NCBI GenBank assembly: GCA_021325455.1
Contig: JAJPHD010000012.1
Location: forward strand, 1 to 64,000
DNA length: 64,000 nucleotides
DNA from: Actinomycetota bacterium
GTDB taxonomy: Bacteria; Actinomycetota; Acidimicrobiia; Acidimicrobiales; JAJPHD01
Direction: 5' to 3'
Shown in pieces: positions 1 to 8,881 of the stretch (positions are counted from its first letter, which is position 1; the number at the start of each line of letters is the position of its first letter). The notes under the pieces were generated by a model. It did no database searches, was not told the DNA's origin, and worked only from the letters and a program-made list of their open reading frames with translations. The translations under genes were made by a program, and so were the position numbers.

Positions 1-173
1 ACGCCTACCAGAAGTACGCCGTCAACCAGCTGCCCGTGCTCTACACCCCGAGCTCCCCCTACGAGCTGACCGAGATCAACTGCCACCTGAAGGGCGTCAG
101 CTACAACACCTACCTGGAGATCGAGCCCGACCGGTGGTACCTCACCAAGGGGTCCTGCAAGGGGTCGGCCTAG
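1..173 (+). CDS. C-terminal end of a family 5 (peptide/oligopeptide type) ABC solute-binding protein, 5' end outside window
   Basis: Only the last 56 or so codons are present, read from base 3 to the TAG at 171-173. The residues include QLPVLYTPSSPYELTEI, then LKGV and a Trp-Tyr pair close to the end. This resembles the C-terminal lobe of DppA/OppA-type binding proteins, where a 'lPviyp...y.l...l.gv' stretch precedes the terminus. The role would be extracellular capture of peptides or similar solutes for an ABC importer. No permease genes follow, since the next gene is convergent. The family call rests on a short fragment. Confidence 0.55.
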   Translation, partial: AYQKYAVNQLPVLYTPSSPYELTEINCHLKGVSYNTYLEIEPDRWYLTKGSCKGSA

Positions 174-203
174 ACGACCAGCGCTTCACCGAAGGAATCG
201 GAT

Positions 204-229
204 CGGCCGGCTCGACGGGGAGCCGGCCG
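204..229. terminator. GC-rich hairpin between convergent genes
   Basis: Arms CGGCCGGCTC (204-213) and GAGCCGGCCG (220-229) pair perfectly over 10 bp around a 6-base loop. There is no T tract. It sits 31 bases after the stop of the solute-binding protein and 21 bases from the stop of the convergent acyl-CoA synthetase, so it could terminate both. Confidence 0.6.
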
Positions 230-249
230 GTCCGCGTCCGGGAGGGCGC

Positions 250-1959
250 TCAGGCCTTGAGGTCGGGGAAGTCCTCCTCCCACCACTCCCCTTCGGCCCG
301 TTGGGGGGGGCCGCCGGCGTGGCGGCGCTCCTCGGCGGTGCGAAGCTCGACCCGGCGGATCTTGCCCGAGATGGTCTTGGGCAGCTCGGCGAACTGGAGG
401 CGCCTCACCCTCTTGTAGGGGGCGAGGTGCTCCCGGGCGTAGGCCAGGATGGCCCGGGCCGTGGCCTGGTCGGCCTTCCAGCCCGGGGCGAGCACGACGA
501 ACGCCTTGGGCACGGCCAGGCGCAGGGGATCCGGGGAGGGGACCACCGCCGCCTCGGCCACCGCCTCGTGCTCGATGAGCACGCTCTCGAGCTCGAAGGG
601 TGAGATCCGGTAGTCGGACGCCTTGAACACGTCGTCGGCCCGGCCCACGTAGGTGATGTAGCCGTCCCCGTCGCGCCGGGCCACGTCGCCGGTGTGGTAG
701 TAGCCCTCCCGCATGGCGCCGGCCATGCGTTCCTCGTCATCGCGATAGGCGCTCATGAGCCCGAGGGGGCGCTGGGACAGGTCCAGGCAGATCTCCCCCT
801 CCTCGCCTGCCTCGCCCGTCACGGGGTCGATCAGCGCCACGGCGTACCCCGGCAGCGGCCGGCCCATGGAGCCCGGCTTCACCGGCTGGCCGGGGCTGTT
901 GGCCACCACGGCCGTGGTCTCGGTCTGGCCGTAGCCGTCGCAGACGGTGATGCCCCAGCGCTTTGCCACCTGCTCTATGACCTCGGGGTTCAGGGGCTCG
1001 CCGGCCCCCACGGCCTCCCGCAGAGGGACCGTCCAGGCGGACAGGTCCTCCTGGATCAGCATGCGCCACACGGTCGGGGGGGCGCAGAAGGTGGTCACCT
1101 GGCAACGGACCATCATGTCCAGGAGCCCCTTGGCGTCGAAACGGGTGTAGTTGTGCACGAGGACGGTGGCCTCGGCGTTCCAGGGGGCAAAGACGTTGCT
1201 CCAGGCATGCTTGGCCCACCCCGGCGAGGAGATGTTGAGGTGGGTGTCCCCCGGTTGCAAGCCGATCCAGTACATGGTCGAGAGGTGGCCGACCGGGTAG
1301 CTGGCATGGGTGTGCTCGACCAGCTTGGGCCGGGCCGTGGTGCCCGAGGTGAAGTACAGGAGGAAGGGGTCGCCAGCCCGGGTCACGCCGTCGGGGTGGA
1401 AGGTCTCGGGGGCCTCGGCCGCCTCTGCATAGGCGTGCCATCCAGGGACCGGGCCTCCCACCGCCACCCTCGTGTAGTCGCCCTCCACATGGTCGAACTT
1501 GGATGTGTCGGCCGAGCCCACCACGACGTGGCGGGCGTTGCCCCGCTCCACCCTGTCGGCCAGATCGGCAGGGCCGAGGAGGGTGGTGGCGGGGATCATC
1601 ACCGCCCCCAGCTTCATGATGGCGAGGATGGACTCCCACAGCTCGACCTGGTTGCCCAGCATGAGGATGACCCGGTCGCCCCGGCGCACCCCGAGGCCCC
1701 GGAGCCAGTTGGCGACTCGGTTGGAGCGGGAGGACAGCTCCGAGAAGGAGAGCCGGACCTCGCTACCGTCCTCCTCCACCACCCACAGGGCGGGCCGGTC
1801 CCGGGTCCTGCCCACCTCGTCGAACCAGTCCAGGGCCCAGTTGAACTCGTCCAGCAGGGGCCACTCGAACCCCTGATAGGCGGCATGCCAGTCCTCCCGG
1901 TGCTCGAGCAGGAAGTCCCGAGCACAGCGGAACCGCTCGGCGGAGGTGGACGATCCCAC
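250..1959 (-). CDS. AMP-forming acyl-CoA synthetase (MACS/acetyl-CoA-synthetase-like)
   Basis: The enzyme activates a carboxylic acid through an acyl-adenylate to the CoA thioester. The 569-residue protein has the ANL motifs in order: LYFTSGTTARPK near residues 201-212, GYGQTE near 355, YHTGDVARRDGDGY near 440, and the C-terminal PKTISGKIRR that carries the catalytic lysine. Overall it looks like medium-chain or acetyl-CoA-type synthetases, and the substrate cannot be told from sequence. I chose the GTG at 1959 because AAAGGAGG lies five bases upstream. The frame stays open further upstream, but only as a G+C-rich shadow of the divergent MFS gene. Divergently transcribed from the MFS gene. 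Confidence 0.88.
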   Translation of the reverse strand: MGSSTSAERFRCARDFLLEHREDWHAAYQGFEWPLLDEFNWALDWFDEVGRTRDRPALWVVEEDGSEVRLSFSELSSRSNRVANWLRGLGVRRGDRVILMLGNQVELWESILAIMKLGAVMIPATTLLGPADLADRVERGNARHVVVGSADTSKFDHVEGDYTRVAVGGPVPGWHAYAEAAEAPETFHPDGVTRAGDPFLLYFTSGTTARPKLVEHTHASYPVGHLSTMYWIGLQPGDTHLNISSPGWAKHAWSNVFAPWNAEATVLVHNYTRFDAKGLLDMMVRCQVTTFCAPPTVWRMLIQEDLSAWTVPLREAVGAGEPLNPEVIEQVAKRWGITVCDGYGQTETTAVVANSPGQPVKPGSMGRPLPGYAVALIDPVTGEAGEEGEICLDLSQRPLGLMSAYRDDEERMAGAMREGYYHTGDVARRDGDGYITYVGRADDVFKASDYRISPFELESVLIEHEAVAEAAVVPSPDPLRLAVPKAFVVLAPGWKADQATARAILAYAREHLAPYKRVRRLQFAELPKTISGKIRRVELRTAEERRHAGGPPQRAEGEWWEEDFPDLKA

Positions 1960-2136
1960 GATGGCCTCCTTTCGGCCTCCTTCCCCCCCCGGAGCCTGCC
2001 ACGGCCGGGGCGGCCCGACAAGGGCCGGTCCCGCCGCCCCCCTTTTGCGGTGCGCCCGGTGGCTGGCCCATCTACGGTGATCGTGTGGTCCATCCCCTCC
2101 CAGGGACCGGCCGGTCCCTGACCCTCTGAGGCGGCC

Positions 2137-3753
2137 GTGGTCTCGGCCCGCTCCCGGCTGAGCAGGGCCAGGCGCCCCGTGGGCCGGGCGGCGCGCCAGA
2201 TGCGCCGGCGCCTGGACCAGGTGGTGGGGGGCCCGGCCCGCAGCCAGGTCATCCTGGTCCTGGCCGCCGTCCTCGCCCTGAACAGTGCCGACACGGCCAC
2301 AGTGGGTGCCGCAGCCACCCAGCTGCGTCGCGCTCTTCACATCAGCAACACCGACATAGGCCTGCTCGTGGCGGTGACGTCCGTGGTGGCGGCCGTCGCC
2401 AGCCTCCCCTTCGGGGTCCTGGTGGACAAGACCCGCCGGACCCGGCTGCTGGCGGGGTCGATCGTGCTGTGGGGGGTGGCCATGGTGGCCAGTGCCGCCG
2501 TCAGCTCCTTCGGCTCACTGCTGCTGGTCCGCCTGGGCCTGGGGGCGGTGACCGCCGTGGCCGGGCCGGCGGTGGCCTCGCTGGTGGGGGACTATTTCCC
2601 CGCCGCCGAGCGGGGGAAGATCTACAGCTACATACTCACCGGGGAGTTGCTCGGGGCGGGCTTCGGCTTCGTGATCACCGGCGACGTGGCTGCCCTGTCG
2701 TGGCGGGCGGCGTTCGTGATCCTGGCCCTGCCCGCCGGCTTCCTGATGTGGGCGGTGCACAAGCTGCCCGAGCCCGCCCGCGGGGGCGCCGACCAGCTGG
2801 CCGTGGGGGCCAGCGCCTTCGGGGCCTCCATCTCGCCGCCCGCCAGCCCGCCTGGGGAAGCACCCCGGGTCGGGGCGCCCACCGGAGGGGAGCGGGCGGG
2901 TCCTCCGGGACCGGGAGCTGCGGGGGCCAACCGGCCCGGAGGGCCCGGGGAGGAGGTCCCCTCGGAGACCGACGTCCAGCGGGCGGCCCGGGCCAGGGGC
3001 ATCAGCCCCAACCCGCGGCTGGTCCTGCGCCGGGACCCCCGCCGCATGAGGCTCGCCGCCGCCGTGCGCTACGTGCTGGTCATCCGGACCAACGTCATCT
3101 TGATCGTGGCCGGGACGTGCGGGTACTTCTTCCTGGCGGGGGTGGAGACCTTCGGGCTCGAGTTCTCCCGGTCCCAGTACGGGATCGGCCAGGCCCTCGC
3201 CACCCTCCTCATGCTCCTCATCGGCGGTGGCTCGGTCGTCGGGGTCCTGGCGGGAGGCCGGGTGGCGGACTGGCTCGTCCACCGCGGCCACCTCAACGGC
3301 CGGCTCCTCGTCGCCGCGTTCTCTGCCGCTGCCACCGTCCTCCTGTTCGTCCCCGCCCTCACCACGAGGAGCGTGACCGCGGCTCTTCCCTGGGTCGTGG
3401 TAGCCGCCTTGGCCCTCACCGCTCAGAACCCTGCCATCGACGCCGCCCGCCTGGACATCATGCCCCCACTCCTGTGGGGCCGGGCCGAGGGCGTGCGCAC
3501 CGCCCTGCGCACGGGGGGCCAGGCCCTGGCCCCCCTGCTGTTCGGGGCCCTCTCGGACCTGCTCGGGGGGGGCCGGGCAGGCTTGCAGGACACTTTCCTC
3601 ATTATGCTTCTGCCCTTGGCCATAGGGGCCGCCATCCTGTTCCGGGGGCTGCGTACCTACCCGACGGACGTGGCCACCGCCGCCGCCTCTGCTGCCGCCA
3701 CCTCGGGGAAGTGGGCACCCCGCCGGCGCCGGATCCACCGCCACCTCGCCTAG
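2137..3753 (+). CDS. MFS transporter (Spinster/GudP-like)
   Basis: A 538-residue major facilitator with about 12 hydrophobic segments. It has the MFS signature between helices 2 and 3 (FGVLVDKTRRTRLL, near residues 89-102) and a corresponding half-repeat GGRVADWLVHRG in the C-terminal half. A Gly/Pro-rich cytoplasmic loop of roughly 80 residues (about 210-290) separates the two six-helix bundles, longer than usual. The GTG start has only a weak purine stretch upstream. The substrate is unknown. It is divergent from the acyl-CoA synthetase gene and followed 21 bases later by psuG. Confidence 0.85.
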   Translation: MVSARSRLSRARRPVGRAARQMRRRLDQVVGGPARSQVILVLAAVLALNSADTATVGAAATQLRRALHISNTDIGLLVAVTSVVAAVASLPFGVLVDKTRRTRLLAGSIVLWGVAMVASAAVSSFGSLLLVRLGLGAVTAVAGPAVASLVGDYFPAAERGKIYSYILTGELLGAGFGFVITGDVAALSWRAAFVILALPAGFLMWAVHKLPEPARGGADQLAVGASAFGASISPPASPPGEAPRVGAPTGGERAGPPGPGAAGANRPGGPGEEVPSETDVQRAARARGISPNPRLVLRRDPRRMRLAAAVRYVLVIRTNVILIVAGTCGYFFLAGVETFGLEFSRSQYGIGQALATLLMLLIGGGSVVGVLAGGRVADWLVHRGHLNGRLLVAAFSAAATVLLFVPALTTRSVTAALPWVVVAALALTAQNPAIDAARLDIMPPLLWGRAEGVRTALRTGGQALAPLLFGALSDLLGGGRAGLQDTFLIMLLPLAIGAAILFRGLRTYPTDVATAAASAAATSGKWAPRRRRIHRHLA

Positions 3754-3762
3754 CCGCCGACC

Positions 3763-3768
3763 TAGCCT
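3763..3768 (+). promoter_or_regulatory. -10 box TAGCCT for a likely leaderless psuG transcript
   Basis: TAGCCT is followed by exactly six bases and then the GTG start at 3775, leaving no room for a ribosome binding site. Confidence 0.45.
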
Positions 3769-3774
3769 GGCCCG

Positions 3775-4698
3775 GTGCACGATGACGGCCTGGTCCAGGT
3801 GAGCGGTGAGGTCTCCTCGGCCCTGAGCGACGGGCGGCCGGTGGTGGCCCTCGAGACCACCATCATCGCCCACGGGCTGCCCCGCCCCACGAACCTGTCG
3901 GTGGCGAGGGACCTGGAGGAGTGCCTGCGGGCCCGGGGCGTGGTGCCCGCCACGGTGGGAGTTGTCGGGGGGAGGCCCGTGGTGGGGATGGACGGGGCCG
4001 GCCTGGAGGTCATGGCCCAGGCAGAGGGAGTGGCCAAGGCGAGCGTGCGGGACCTCCCCCTGGTGGTCGCCGGGGGCGCCCACGCCGCCACGACGGTGGC
4101 CGCCACCGCCTTCCTGGCCCGCCGGGCAGGCATACGGGTCTTTGCCACCGGGGGGCTCGGCGGGGTCCATCGGGGTGCCTCCGACTCCTTCGACGAGTCG
4201 GCAGACCTCCACGTGCTGGCCCGCACCCCCATCACCGTGGTGTGCGCCGGCGCCAAGTCCATCCTCGACGTGGGTGCCACCCTGGAGCGGATGGAGACGC
4301 TGGGCATCACGGTGGCCGGCTACCGCAGCGACCACTTCGCCGGCTTCTACCTGCGGGACTCGGGCTTCCCCGTGCCCTGGCGGGTGGAGGAGCCGGGCCA
4401 GGTGGTGGCGGCCATGGCCGCCGCCGACGGCCTGGGCATTCCCGGCGCCATCGTCGTGTCCAACCCGCTTCCGGCGGAGGAGCAGCTGGACCCGGAGCTC
4501 TACCACCGGTCCCTCGATCAGGCCCTGGAGGACGCCCGCCGGGAGGGCAGGACGGGAAAGGAGGTGACCCCCTTCCTGCTGGACCGCATCCAGCGGGCCA
4601 CCGGCGGGGCCAGCCTGGAGGCCAACGTCCGGGCCGTCTGGCGCAACGTGGAGCTCGCCGCCGGCATCGCCCGGGCCTGGGCCGAGCGGGCCCGCTGA
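3775..4698 (+). CDS. psuG: pseudouridine-5'-phosphate glycosidase
   Basis: PsuG cleaves the C-C glycosidic bond of pseudouridine 5'-phosphate to give uracil and ribose 5-phosphate. The 307-residue length is typical. Family landmarks are visible: [14 protein letters not shown] near residue 24, [12 protein letters not shown] near 100, [13 protein letters not shown] near 123, the CAGAKSILD segment near 161 with the catalytic-lysine region, and VVSNPLP near 226. The stop is six bases before a PfkB kinase gene, matching the psuG-psuK pairing seen in other bacteria. The GTG start looks leaderless. Confidence 0.95.
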   Translation: MHDDGLVQVSGEVSSALSDGRPVVALETTIIAHGLPRPTNLSVARDLEECLRARGVVPATVGVVGGRPVVGMDGAGLEVMAQAEGVAKASVRDLPLVVAGGAHAATTVAATAFLARRAGIRVFATGGLGGVHRGASDSFDESADLHVLARTPITVVCAGAKSILDVGATLERMETLGITVAGYRSDHFAGFYLRDSGFPVPWRVEEPGQVVAAMAAADGLGIPGAIVVSNPLPAEEQLDPELYHRSLDQALEDARREGRTGKEVTPFLLDRIQRATGGASLEANVRAVWRNVELAAGIARAWAERAR

Positions 4699-4704
4699 GC
4701 CCCG

Positions 4705-5640
4705 ATGGCACGCCTGCTGGTGGTGGGTGATGTGGTGGACGAGGTGATCGTCCGGCCCCTCGGGCCCGCCTCCCCCCGGAGCGACACCCCCTCGGCCATA
4801 GTGGGCTGCCCGGGAGGGTCGGCAGCCAACCAGGCCGCCTGGCTCGGCCACCTGGGGGCAGGGGTCCGCTTTGCCGGCCGGGTGGGGGCACCCGACCTCG
4901 AGCGCCACACCCGGGAGCTGGCCCAGTTCGGCGTCGATGCCCGGTTGGGGGCCGACCCTGAAGCGGGCACGGGTCGCATCGTGGTGATGGTCGGGGAGCG
5001 GGGGGAGAGGTCCATGTTCACCGACCGGGGGGCCAACCTCCGCCTCTCGGCCGAGGACCTGGGGCCTGACCTGCTGGAGGGGGTCGACCTCCTCCAGGTC
5101 TCGGGTTACTCGTTGTTCCATGGCCCCGGGCGCGAGGCCGTACGGGACCTCGTGGGGGAGGCGCGCCGTCGGGGGGCCGAGGTGTCGGTCGACCCCGCAT
5201 CCGAGGCGGGCCTGAGGGAGGTCGGGCCGGGAAGGTTCCTCTCCTGGGTGGAGGGGGCGTCCCTGATCTTCCCCAACCTGGACGAGGGCAGGCTGCTCGC
5301 CGGGCGCCATGACCCGCGCCAAGTGGCGGGGAGGCTGGCCGGCCGCTTCGACCTGGTGGCCCTGAAGGTGGGGGAGGAAGGGGCCCTGGTGGCCACGGGG
5401 GACGGTGACAGCTGGTGGCTTCCTGCCCCCCGGGCCCAGGTGGTGGACACGACGGGGGCCGGCGATGCCTTCTGTGCCGGGTTCCTGGCCCGCTGGGTGG
5501 AGGGCCGCCCCCCACCCGAGTGCGCCGGCGCCGGCCTGGAGGCCGCAGCGCAGGCCGTGGGGCACCTGGGGGGCCGTCCCGTCCCCCGGCCGGCCCCAGC
5601 GAGCGAGGGAGGGACAGCAGCGACCAGTACACTGTGCTGA
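4705..5640 (+). CDS. PfkB-family carbohydrate kinase, probable pseudouridine kinase
   Basis: A 311-residue ribokinase-fold kinase. It has the N-terminal PfkB glycine signature GCPGGSAANQAAWLGHLGA (near residue 34) and the C-terminal DTTGAGDAFCAGF with the catalytic Asp (near 250). Its position six bases after psuG suggests it phosphorylates pseudouridine to the PsuG substrate, but the fold alone does not fix the substrate. The last 20 residues are low-complexity. The TGA stop shares its final base with the ATG of the next gene. Confidence 0.85.
   Translation: MARLLVVGDVVDEVIVRPLGPASPRSDTPSAIVGCPGGSAANQAAWLGHLGAGVRFAGRVGAPDLERHTRELAQFGVDARLGADPEAGTGRIVVMVGERGERSMFTDRGANLRLSAEDLGPDLLEGVDLLQVSGYSLFHGPGREAVRDLVGEARRRGAEVSVDPASEAGLREVGPGRFLSWVEGASLIFPNLDEGRLLAGRHDPRQVAGRLAGRFDLVALKVGEEGALVATGDGDSWWLPAPRAQVVDTTGAGDAFCAGFLARWVEGRPPPECAGAGLEAAAQAVGHLGGRPVPRPAPASEGGTAATSTLC
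5628..5633 (+). promoter_or_regulatory. -10 box TACACT upstream of the DUF2127 gene
   Basis: TACACT, then six bases, then the ATG at 5640. It lies inside the end of the kinase gene, so the DUF2127 gene may have its own leaderless transcript besides readthrough from psuG. An in-frame GTG at 5634 is an alternative start. Confidence 0.4.
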
Positions 5641-6614
5641 TGAGGAGGAAGGCCCGGCAGGTCATCGCCCGGGCCCGCCAGAGGACCCAGTGGGTCCCCC
5701 GGGTCAGGCCGGCACCGGGTACGGAGCGGCCGCGGCGCTTCCTGCCCCGGGGGGTGCGGTGGGAGCTGGTCAGCTGCAGCCTCCACGGGCATGCCCTGGT
5801 CGGGACCGACGCCGCCGTGGTGCGGCCCCAGGATGCCCTGGTCGTGCGCCAGGACGGCCTCATGAGGTGGTACCGGTGCCTGCGCTGCGACAGCTGGCTG
5901 GTCCTGGCCCCGCCCGAGAAGCCCGAGCGCCACCACCCGCCCGAGCGCGAGCGCATCCGGCTGCCGCTTCGGGGCAGGCCCCTGCGGGACCGCTTCGTGC
6001 TGCGCATCATCGCCCTGGAGCGGGCCCTCCATGTCGTGGTGCTGGGGGCGCTGGCGGCTGCCATCTTCCTGTTCGCCACCCACCGGGCCGACCTTCGCCA
6101 CACGTACTACCGGGCCGTCGCCGACCTCCAGGGGCTCCTGGGTGGGCCCCGCGCCACCACCCACTCAGGCATCGTCCACGACCTCAACCACGTGTTCACG
6201 GTCAACATCCAGGACCTGTACCTGCTGGGGGCGCTGGTGGCCGCCTACACGGCGGTGCTGCTGGCGGAGGCGGTCGGGCTGTGGAGGATCAGGCGCTGGG
6301 CCGAGTACCTGACGGCCTTCGAGGCCTCGGTGTTCCTTCCCTTCGAGGTCTACGAGCTGGTGGTGAAGGGCCAGAGCCCCCTCAAGGTGGCCAGCCTGGT
6401 GGTGAACCTGGTGATCATCCTGTACCTCTTGCTGGTGCACCGGTTGTTCGGCATCCGGGGTGGGGGAGCGGCTGTGCGCCGGGAGTACGCCCACGACAGC
6501 GGCTGGGGAGTCATCGAAGCGGCCACCCCGCCGCTGGTGGGGGAAGGTGCGCCGGTTGGGGGGGTGGAGCCGGCGCCGGTGGCGGCGCCAGCACCCGCGC
6601 CGCTGGTGCAGTAG
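5640..6614 (+). CDS. DUF2127 membrane protein with N-terminal zinc-ribbon-like segment
   Basis: A 324-residue protein. Residues about 46-51 (CSLHGH) and 79-82 (CLRC) form a Cys/His cluster suggesting metal binding. After that come four hydrophobic segments between about 130 and 275: ALHVVVLGALAAAIFLFA, LYLLGALVAAYTAVLLAEA, YLTAFEASVFLPFEVYELV and ASLVVNLVIILYLLLVHRLFG. This matches the DUF2127 family, which has no established role. The C-terminal 45 residues are Ala/Pro-rich. It overlaps the upstream kinase by one base (TGATG). Confidence 0.72.
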   Translation: MRRKARQVIARARQRTQWVPRVRPAPGTERPRRFLPRGVRWELVSCSLHGHALVGTDAAVVRPQDALVVRQDGLMRWYRCLRCDSWLVLAPPEKPERHHPPERERIRLPLRGRPLRDRFVLRIIALERALHVVVLGALAAAIFLFATHRADLRHTYYRAVADLQGLLGGPRATTHSGIVHDLNHVFTVNIQDLYLLGALVAAYTAVLLAEAVGLWRIRRWAEYLTAFEASVFLPFEVYELVVKGQSPLKVASLVVNLVIILYLLLVHRLFGIRGGGAAVRREYAHDSGWGVIEAATPPLVGEGAPVGGVEPAPVAAPAPAPLVQ

Positions 6615-6640
6615 TAGGCAGGGAGGCGGCTCCCCGGACC

Positions 6641-6669
6641 TTGGGCGGTGCGATCGCCCGGAGTACACT
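6641..6669 (+). promoter_or_regulatory. sigma70-type promoter for the secreted hydrolase gene
   Basis: TTGGGC (6641-6646), a 17-base spacer, then TACACT (6664-6669). The untranslated leader to the ATG at 6761 is about 85 bases and ends with a GAGGAGG ribosome binding site. Confidence 0.5.
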
Positions 6670-6760
6670 GACAGCCGGCGTGAGCGGAGGGCGGCAGGGT
6701 TGCCACCTCGCAGGCGTGCTCGGCGAGAGGAGGCCTGGCTGGGGCCTCTGAGGAGGGGCC

Positions 6761-8794
6761 ATGAGGGGAAGGCCAGGCCGGGGGGCGAGGAACCGGGTGG
6801 CAGGAGCCCCGGCCACCGTGCTGGCGGTTGCCGCCCTGACGGCAGGCCTCCGCGCTGGCCCCCTGGCGCCGCCTGCCCGCGCCGTGCCCCTGGCCGCCCC
6901 TGTCCAGGCGGCCGCCACTGTGCCCCGGGCCGCCCCTGCCCAGGCGGCCGCCACGACCCCGGGGGTGGCCGTCTCCCCTCCGCTGCCGGCCTCCGGAGCG
7001 TCTGCCCCCTATCCTCCCTGCCCCCTCGGCCTCGCCCCCTCGGCCACCGAGAGCCCGGCGGGCGGCGCGCCCTTCGAGATCTGCTCGGGCCGGGTGCGGA
7101 GCTTCGACGGCACGCCTCTGGACCTGGACCTGAGCCTTCCCGCCGCATCCGCCGCTCCGGGCCCCCGTCCTCTGGTCGTGATGCTCAACGGCTGGGGGGC
7201 TTCGAAGACGGACTTCGAGTCAGCCACCCTCGCCGGCAACGGCCAGAACACCTGGCACTGGAACAACGCCTGGTTCGCCTCCAGGGGCTACGCGGTGCTC
7301 AACTACACCTCCCGGGGGTTCCACCGCTCCTGCGGCCAGGACCCCTCCACCGGCTACACGTACCTGCTCGACCCCGCTTGCAAGGGCCGCGCCAGCTGGA
7401 CCCATCTGGCCGACCGGCGATGGGAGGTCCACGACACCCAGTACCTGGTCGGCCTGCTGGTGGATGCCGGGGTGGCGCGTCCCGACCAGGTGGTGGTGAC
7501 GGGCGACTCCTACGGCGGCGGCCAGAGCTGGCTGCTGGCCCTGTCACAGGACCAGGTGATGATGCCGAGCGGCCGCCTGGTCCCCTGGCGCTCCCCGCGG
7601 GGGGTGCCCATCCACCTGGCGGCTGCCGTTCCCCAGTACCCCTGGACCGACCTGCCCCAGGCCCTGGTGCAGAACGGCCGCGGCTCCGACGGCTTCCACG
7701 GCGCCCCTCCGGACGGGCCGCACGAGACCCCGGTGGGGGTGGAGAAGGAGTCCTACGTGTCGGGGCTGTTCGCCGACGGGGCGGCCACGGCCCAGTTCTC
7801 CACGTCCGATCCCACCGCCGACCTGCCCGCGTGGTTCGCAGCCATCGCTGCCGGCGAGCCCTACTCCCCGGACCCCGAGGTGGCTACCGCCCTCCACCAG
7901 CTCCAGGCCTACCGCTCCCCGTACTACATGCCGGTCCCCCCGCCGGCCCTGGCGGTGCCGGTGTTCGACATACAGGGCGTGACCGATCCGCTGTTCCCGG
8001 CCATCCAGGCCCTCGAGCTGGAGAACAAGCTGTACCGGGCCGACCCGCGCTACCCGGTGTGGAGCTTCTTCGGCGACGTGGGTCACGCCTACGCCGACAA
8101 CCCGCATGCCGCCTGGACCGTGGCCAATGACGAGGCCAATGCCTTTCTGGCCCAGGTGCTGTCGGGTCGGGGAGTCACCCTGCCCAGGTACACCGTGGCC
8201 ACGGTGGCCTGCCTCCCCGGCCAGCGCATGGCCATCGTCAAGGGCTCGAGCTTCGCCGCCCTGGCCCCCGCCGTCTGGCAGCTGGGGAGCTCCCGGGGGG
8301 CGGAGACGACGAGCCTGGCCCCCCCTGGGGAGGAGGCGGTGGCCGCCGACCCGCTGGCAGGCGCCAGGTTCACCGGCCCGAGGGGCTGTCGCACCGTCAC
8401 GCCGGCCACGGGCACCAGGCCCGTCACCGACCCGGGGGTGGCGGCCTGGACCTTCAAGGTCCCATCTTCTCGAACCATCCTCGGGGCCCCGGTCGTCCGG
8501 GTCACCGCCCACCTGGTGGGCACCAGCGCCGAGGTGGCCGCCCGCCTCTGGGAGGTCGACCCCGCCACCGGGGCCGAGACCCTCATCACCCGCACCGTTT
8601 ACCGCCTGGGCTCCTCCACCCCCACGTCGACCCAGCACCTGGCCTTCGAGCTGTGGCCCACCGCCTGGCCGCTGGCAGCCGGCCACCTGCTCAAGCTGGA
8701 GCTGACCCAGGTGGACTCCCCGACCTGGAGGCCCGACAACCTGCCCTCCCTGGTCGCCTGGAGCGGCCTGCGCCTCTCGGTCCCCCTACGGTAG
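6761..8794 (+). CDS. secreted CocE/NonD-type (peptidase S15-like) alpha/beta hydrolase
   Basis: A 677-residue exported serine hydrolase. Residues 1 to about 45 form a signal peptide (arginine-rich start, then AGAPATVLAVAALTAGL), followed by an Ala/Pro-rich stretch. The catalytic domain has the nucleophile elbow GDSYGGGQ (near residue 248), a candidate acid in DIQGVTDPLF (near 403) and a candidate base in GDVGHAYADN (near 440). The C-terminal third has the beta-jelly-roll character of X-Pro dipeptidyl peptidase/acyl esterase proteins (RVTAHLVGTSAEVAARLW). Substrate unknown. GAGGAGG precedes the ATG. Confidence 0.8.
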   Translation: MRGRPGRGARNRVAGAPATVLAVAALTAGLRAGPLAPPARAVPLAAPVQAAATVPRAAPAQAAATTPGVAVSPPLPASGASAPYPPCPLGLAPSATESPAGGAPFEICSGRVRSFDGTPLDLDLSLPAASAAPGPRPLVVMLNGWGASKTDFESATLAGNGQNTWHWNNAWFASRGYAVLNYTSRGFHRSCGQDPSTGYTYLLDPACKGRASWTHLADRRWEVHDTQYLVGLLVDAGVARPDQVVVTGDSYGGGQSWLLALSQDQVMMPSGRLVPWRSPRGVPIHLAAAVPQYPWTDLPQALVQNGRGSDGFHGAPPDGPHETPVGVEKESYVSGLFADGAATAQFSTSDPTADLPAWFAAIAAGEPYSPDPEVATALHQLQAYRSPYYMPVPPPALAVPVFDIQGVTDPLFPAIQALELENKLYRADPRYPVWSFFGDVGHAYADNPHAAWTVANDEANAFLAQVLSGRGVTLPRYTVATVACLPGQRMAIVKGSSFAALAPAVWQLGSSRGAETTSLAPPGEEAVAADPLAGARFTGPRGCRTVTPATGTRPVTDPGVAAWTFKVPSSRTILGAPVVRVTAHLVGTSAEVAARLWEVDPATGAETLITRTVYRLGSSTPTSTQHLAFELWPTAWPLAAGHLLKLELTQVDSPTWRPDNLPSLVAWSGLRLSVPLR

Positions 8795-8881
8795 GTTCCG
8801 TAGCGAAATAGCACCCTTCCTCGTCGCGCCTCGTGCCCTGTTGCGGGGGTCCCTGTCCGGGAGGAAGGTGGCAATGTTTTG

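Noticed and set aside
1960..2340. N-terminal extension of the acyl-CoA synthetase to 2340
   Set aside because: It runs antisense into the MFS gene, while AAAGGAGG stands right before the GTG at 1959.
2515..5565. 1016-codon open frame on the minus strand across the MFS, psuG and kinase genes
   Set aside because: It is antisense to three well-supported genes. Its translation is Gly/Pro/His/Arg-rich without motifs, the usual product of a high-G+C third-position pattern.
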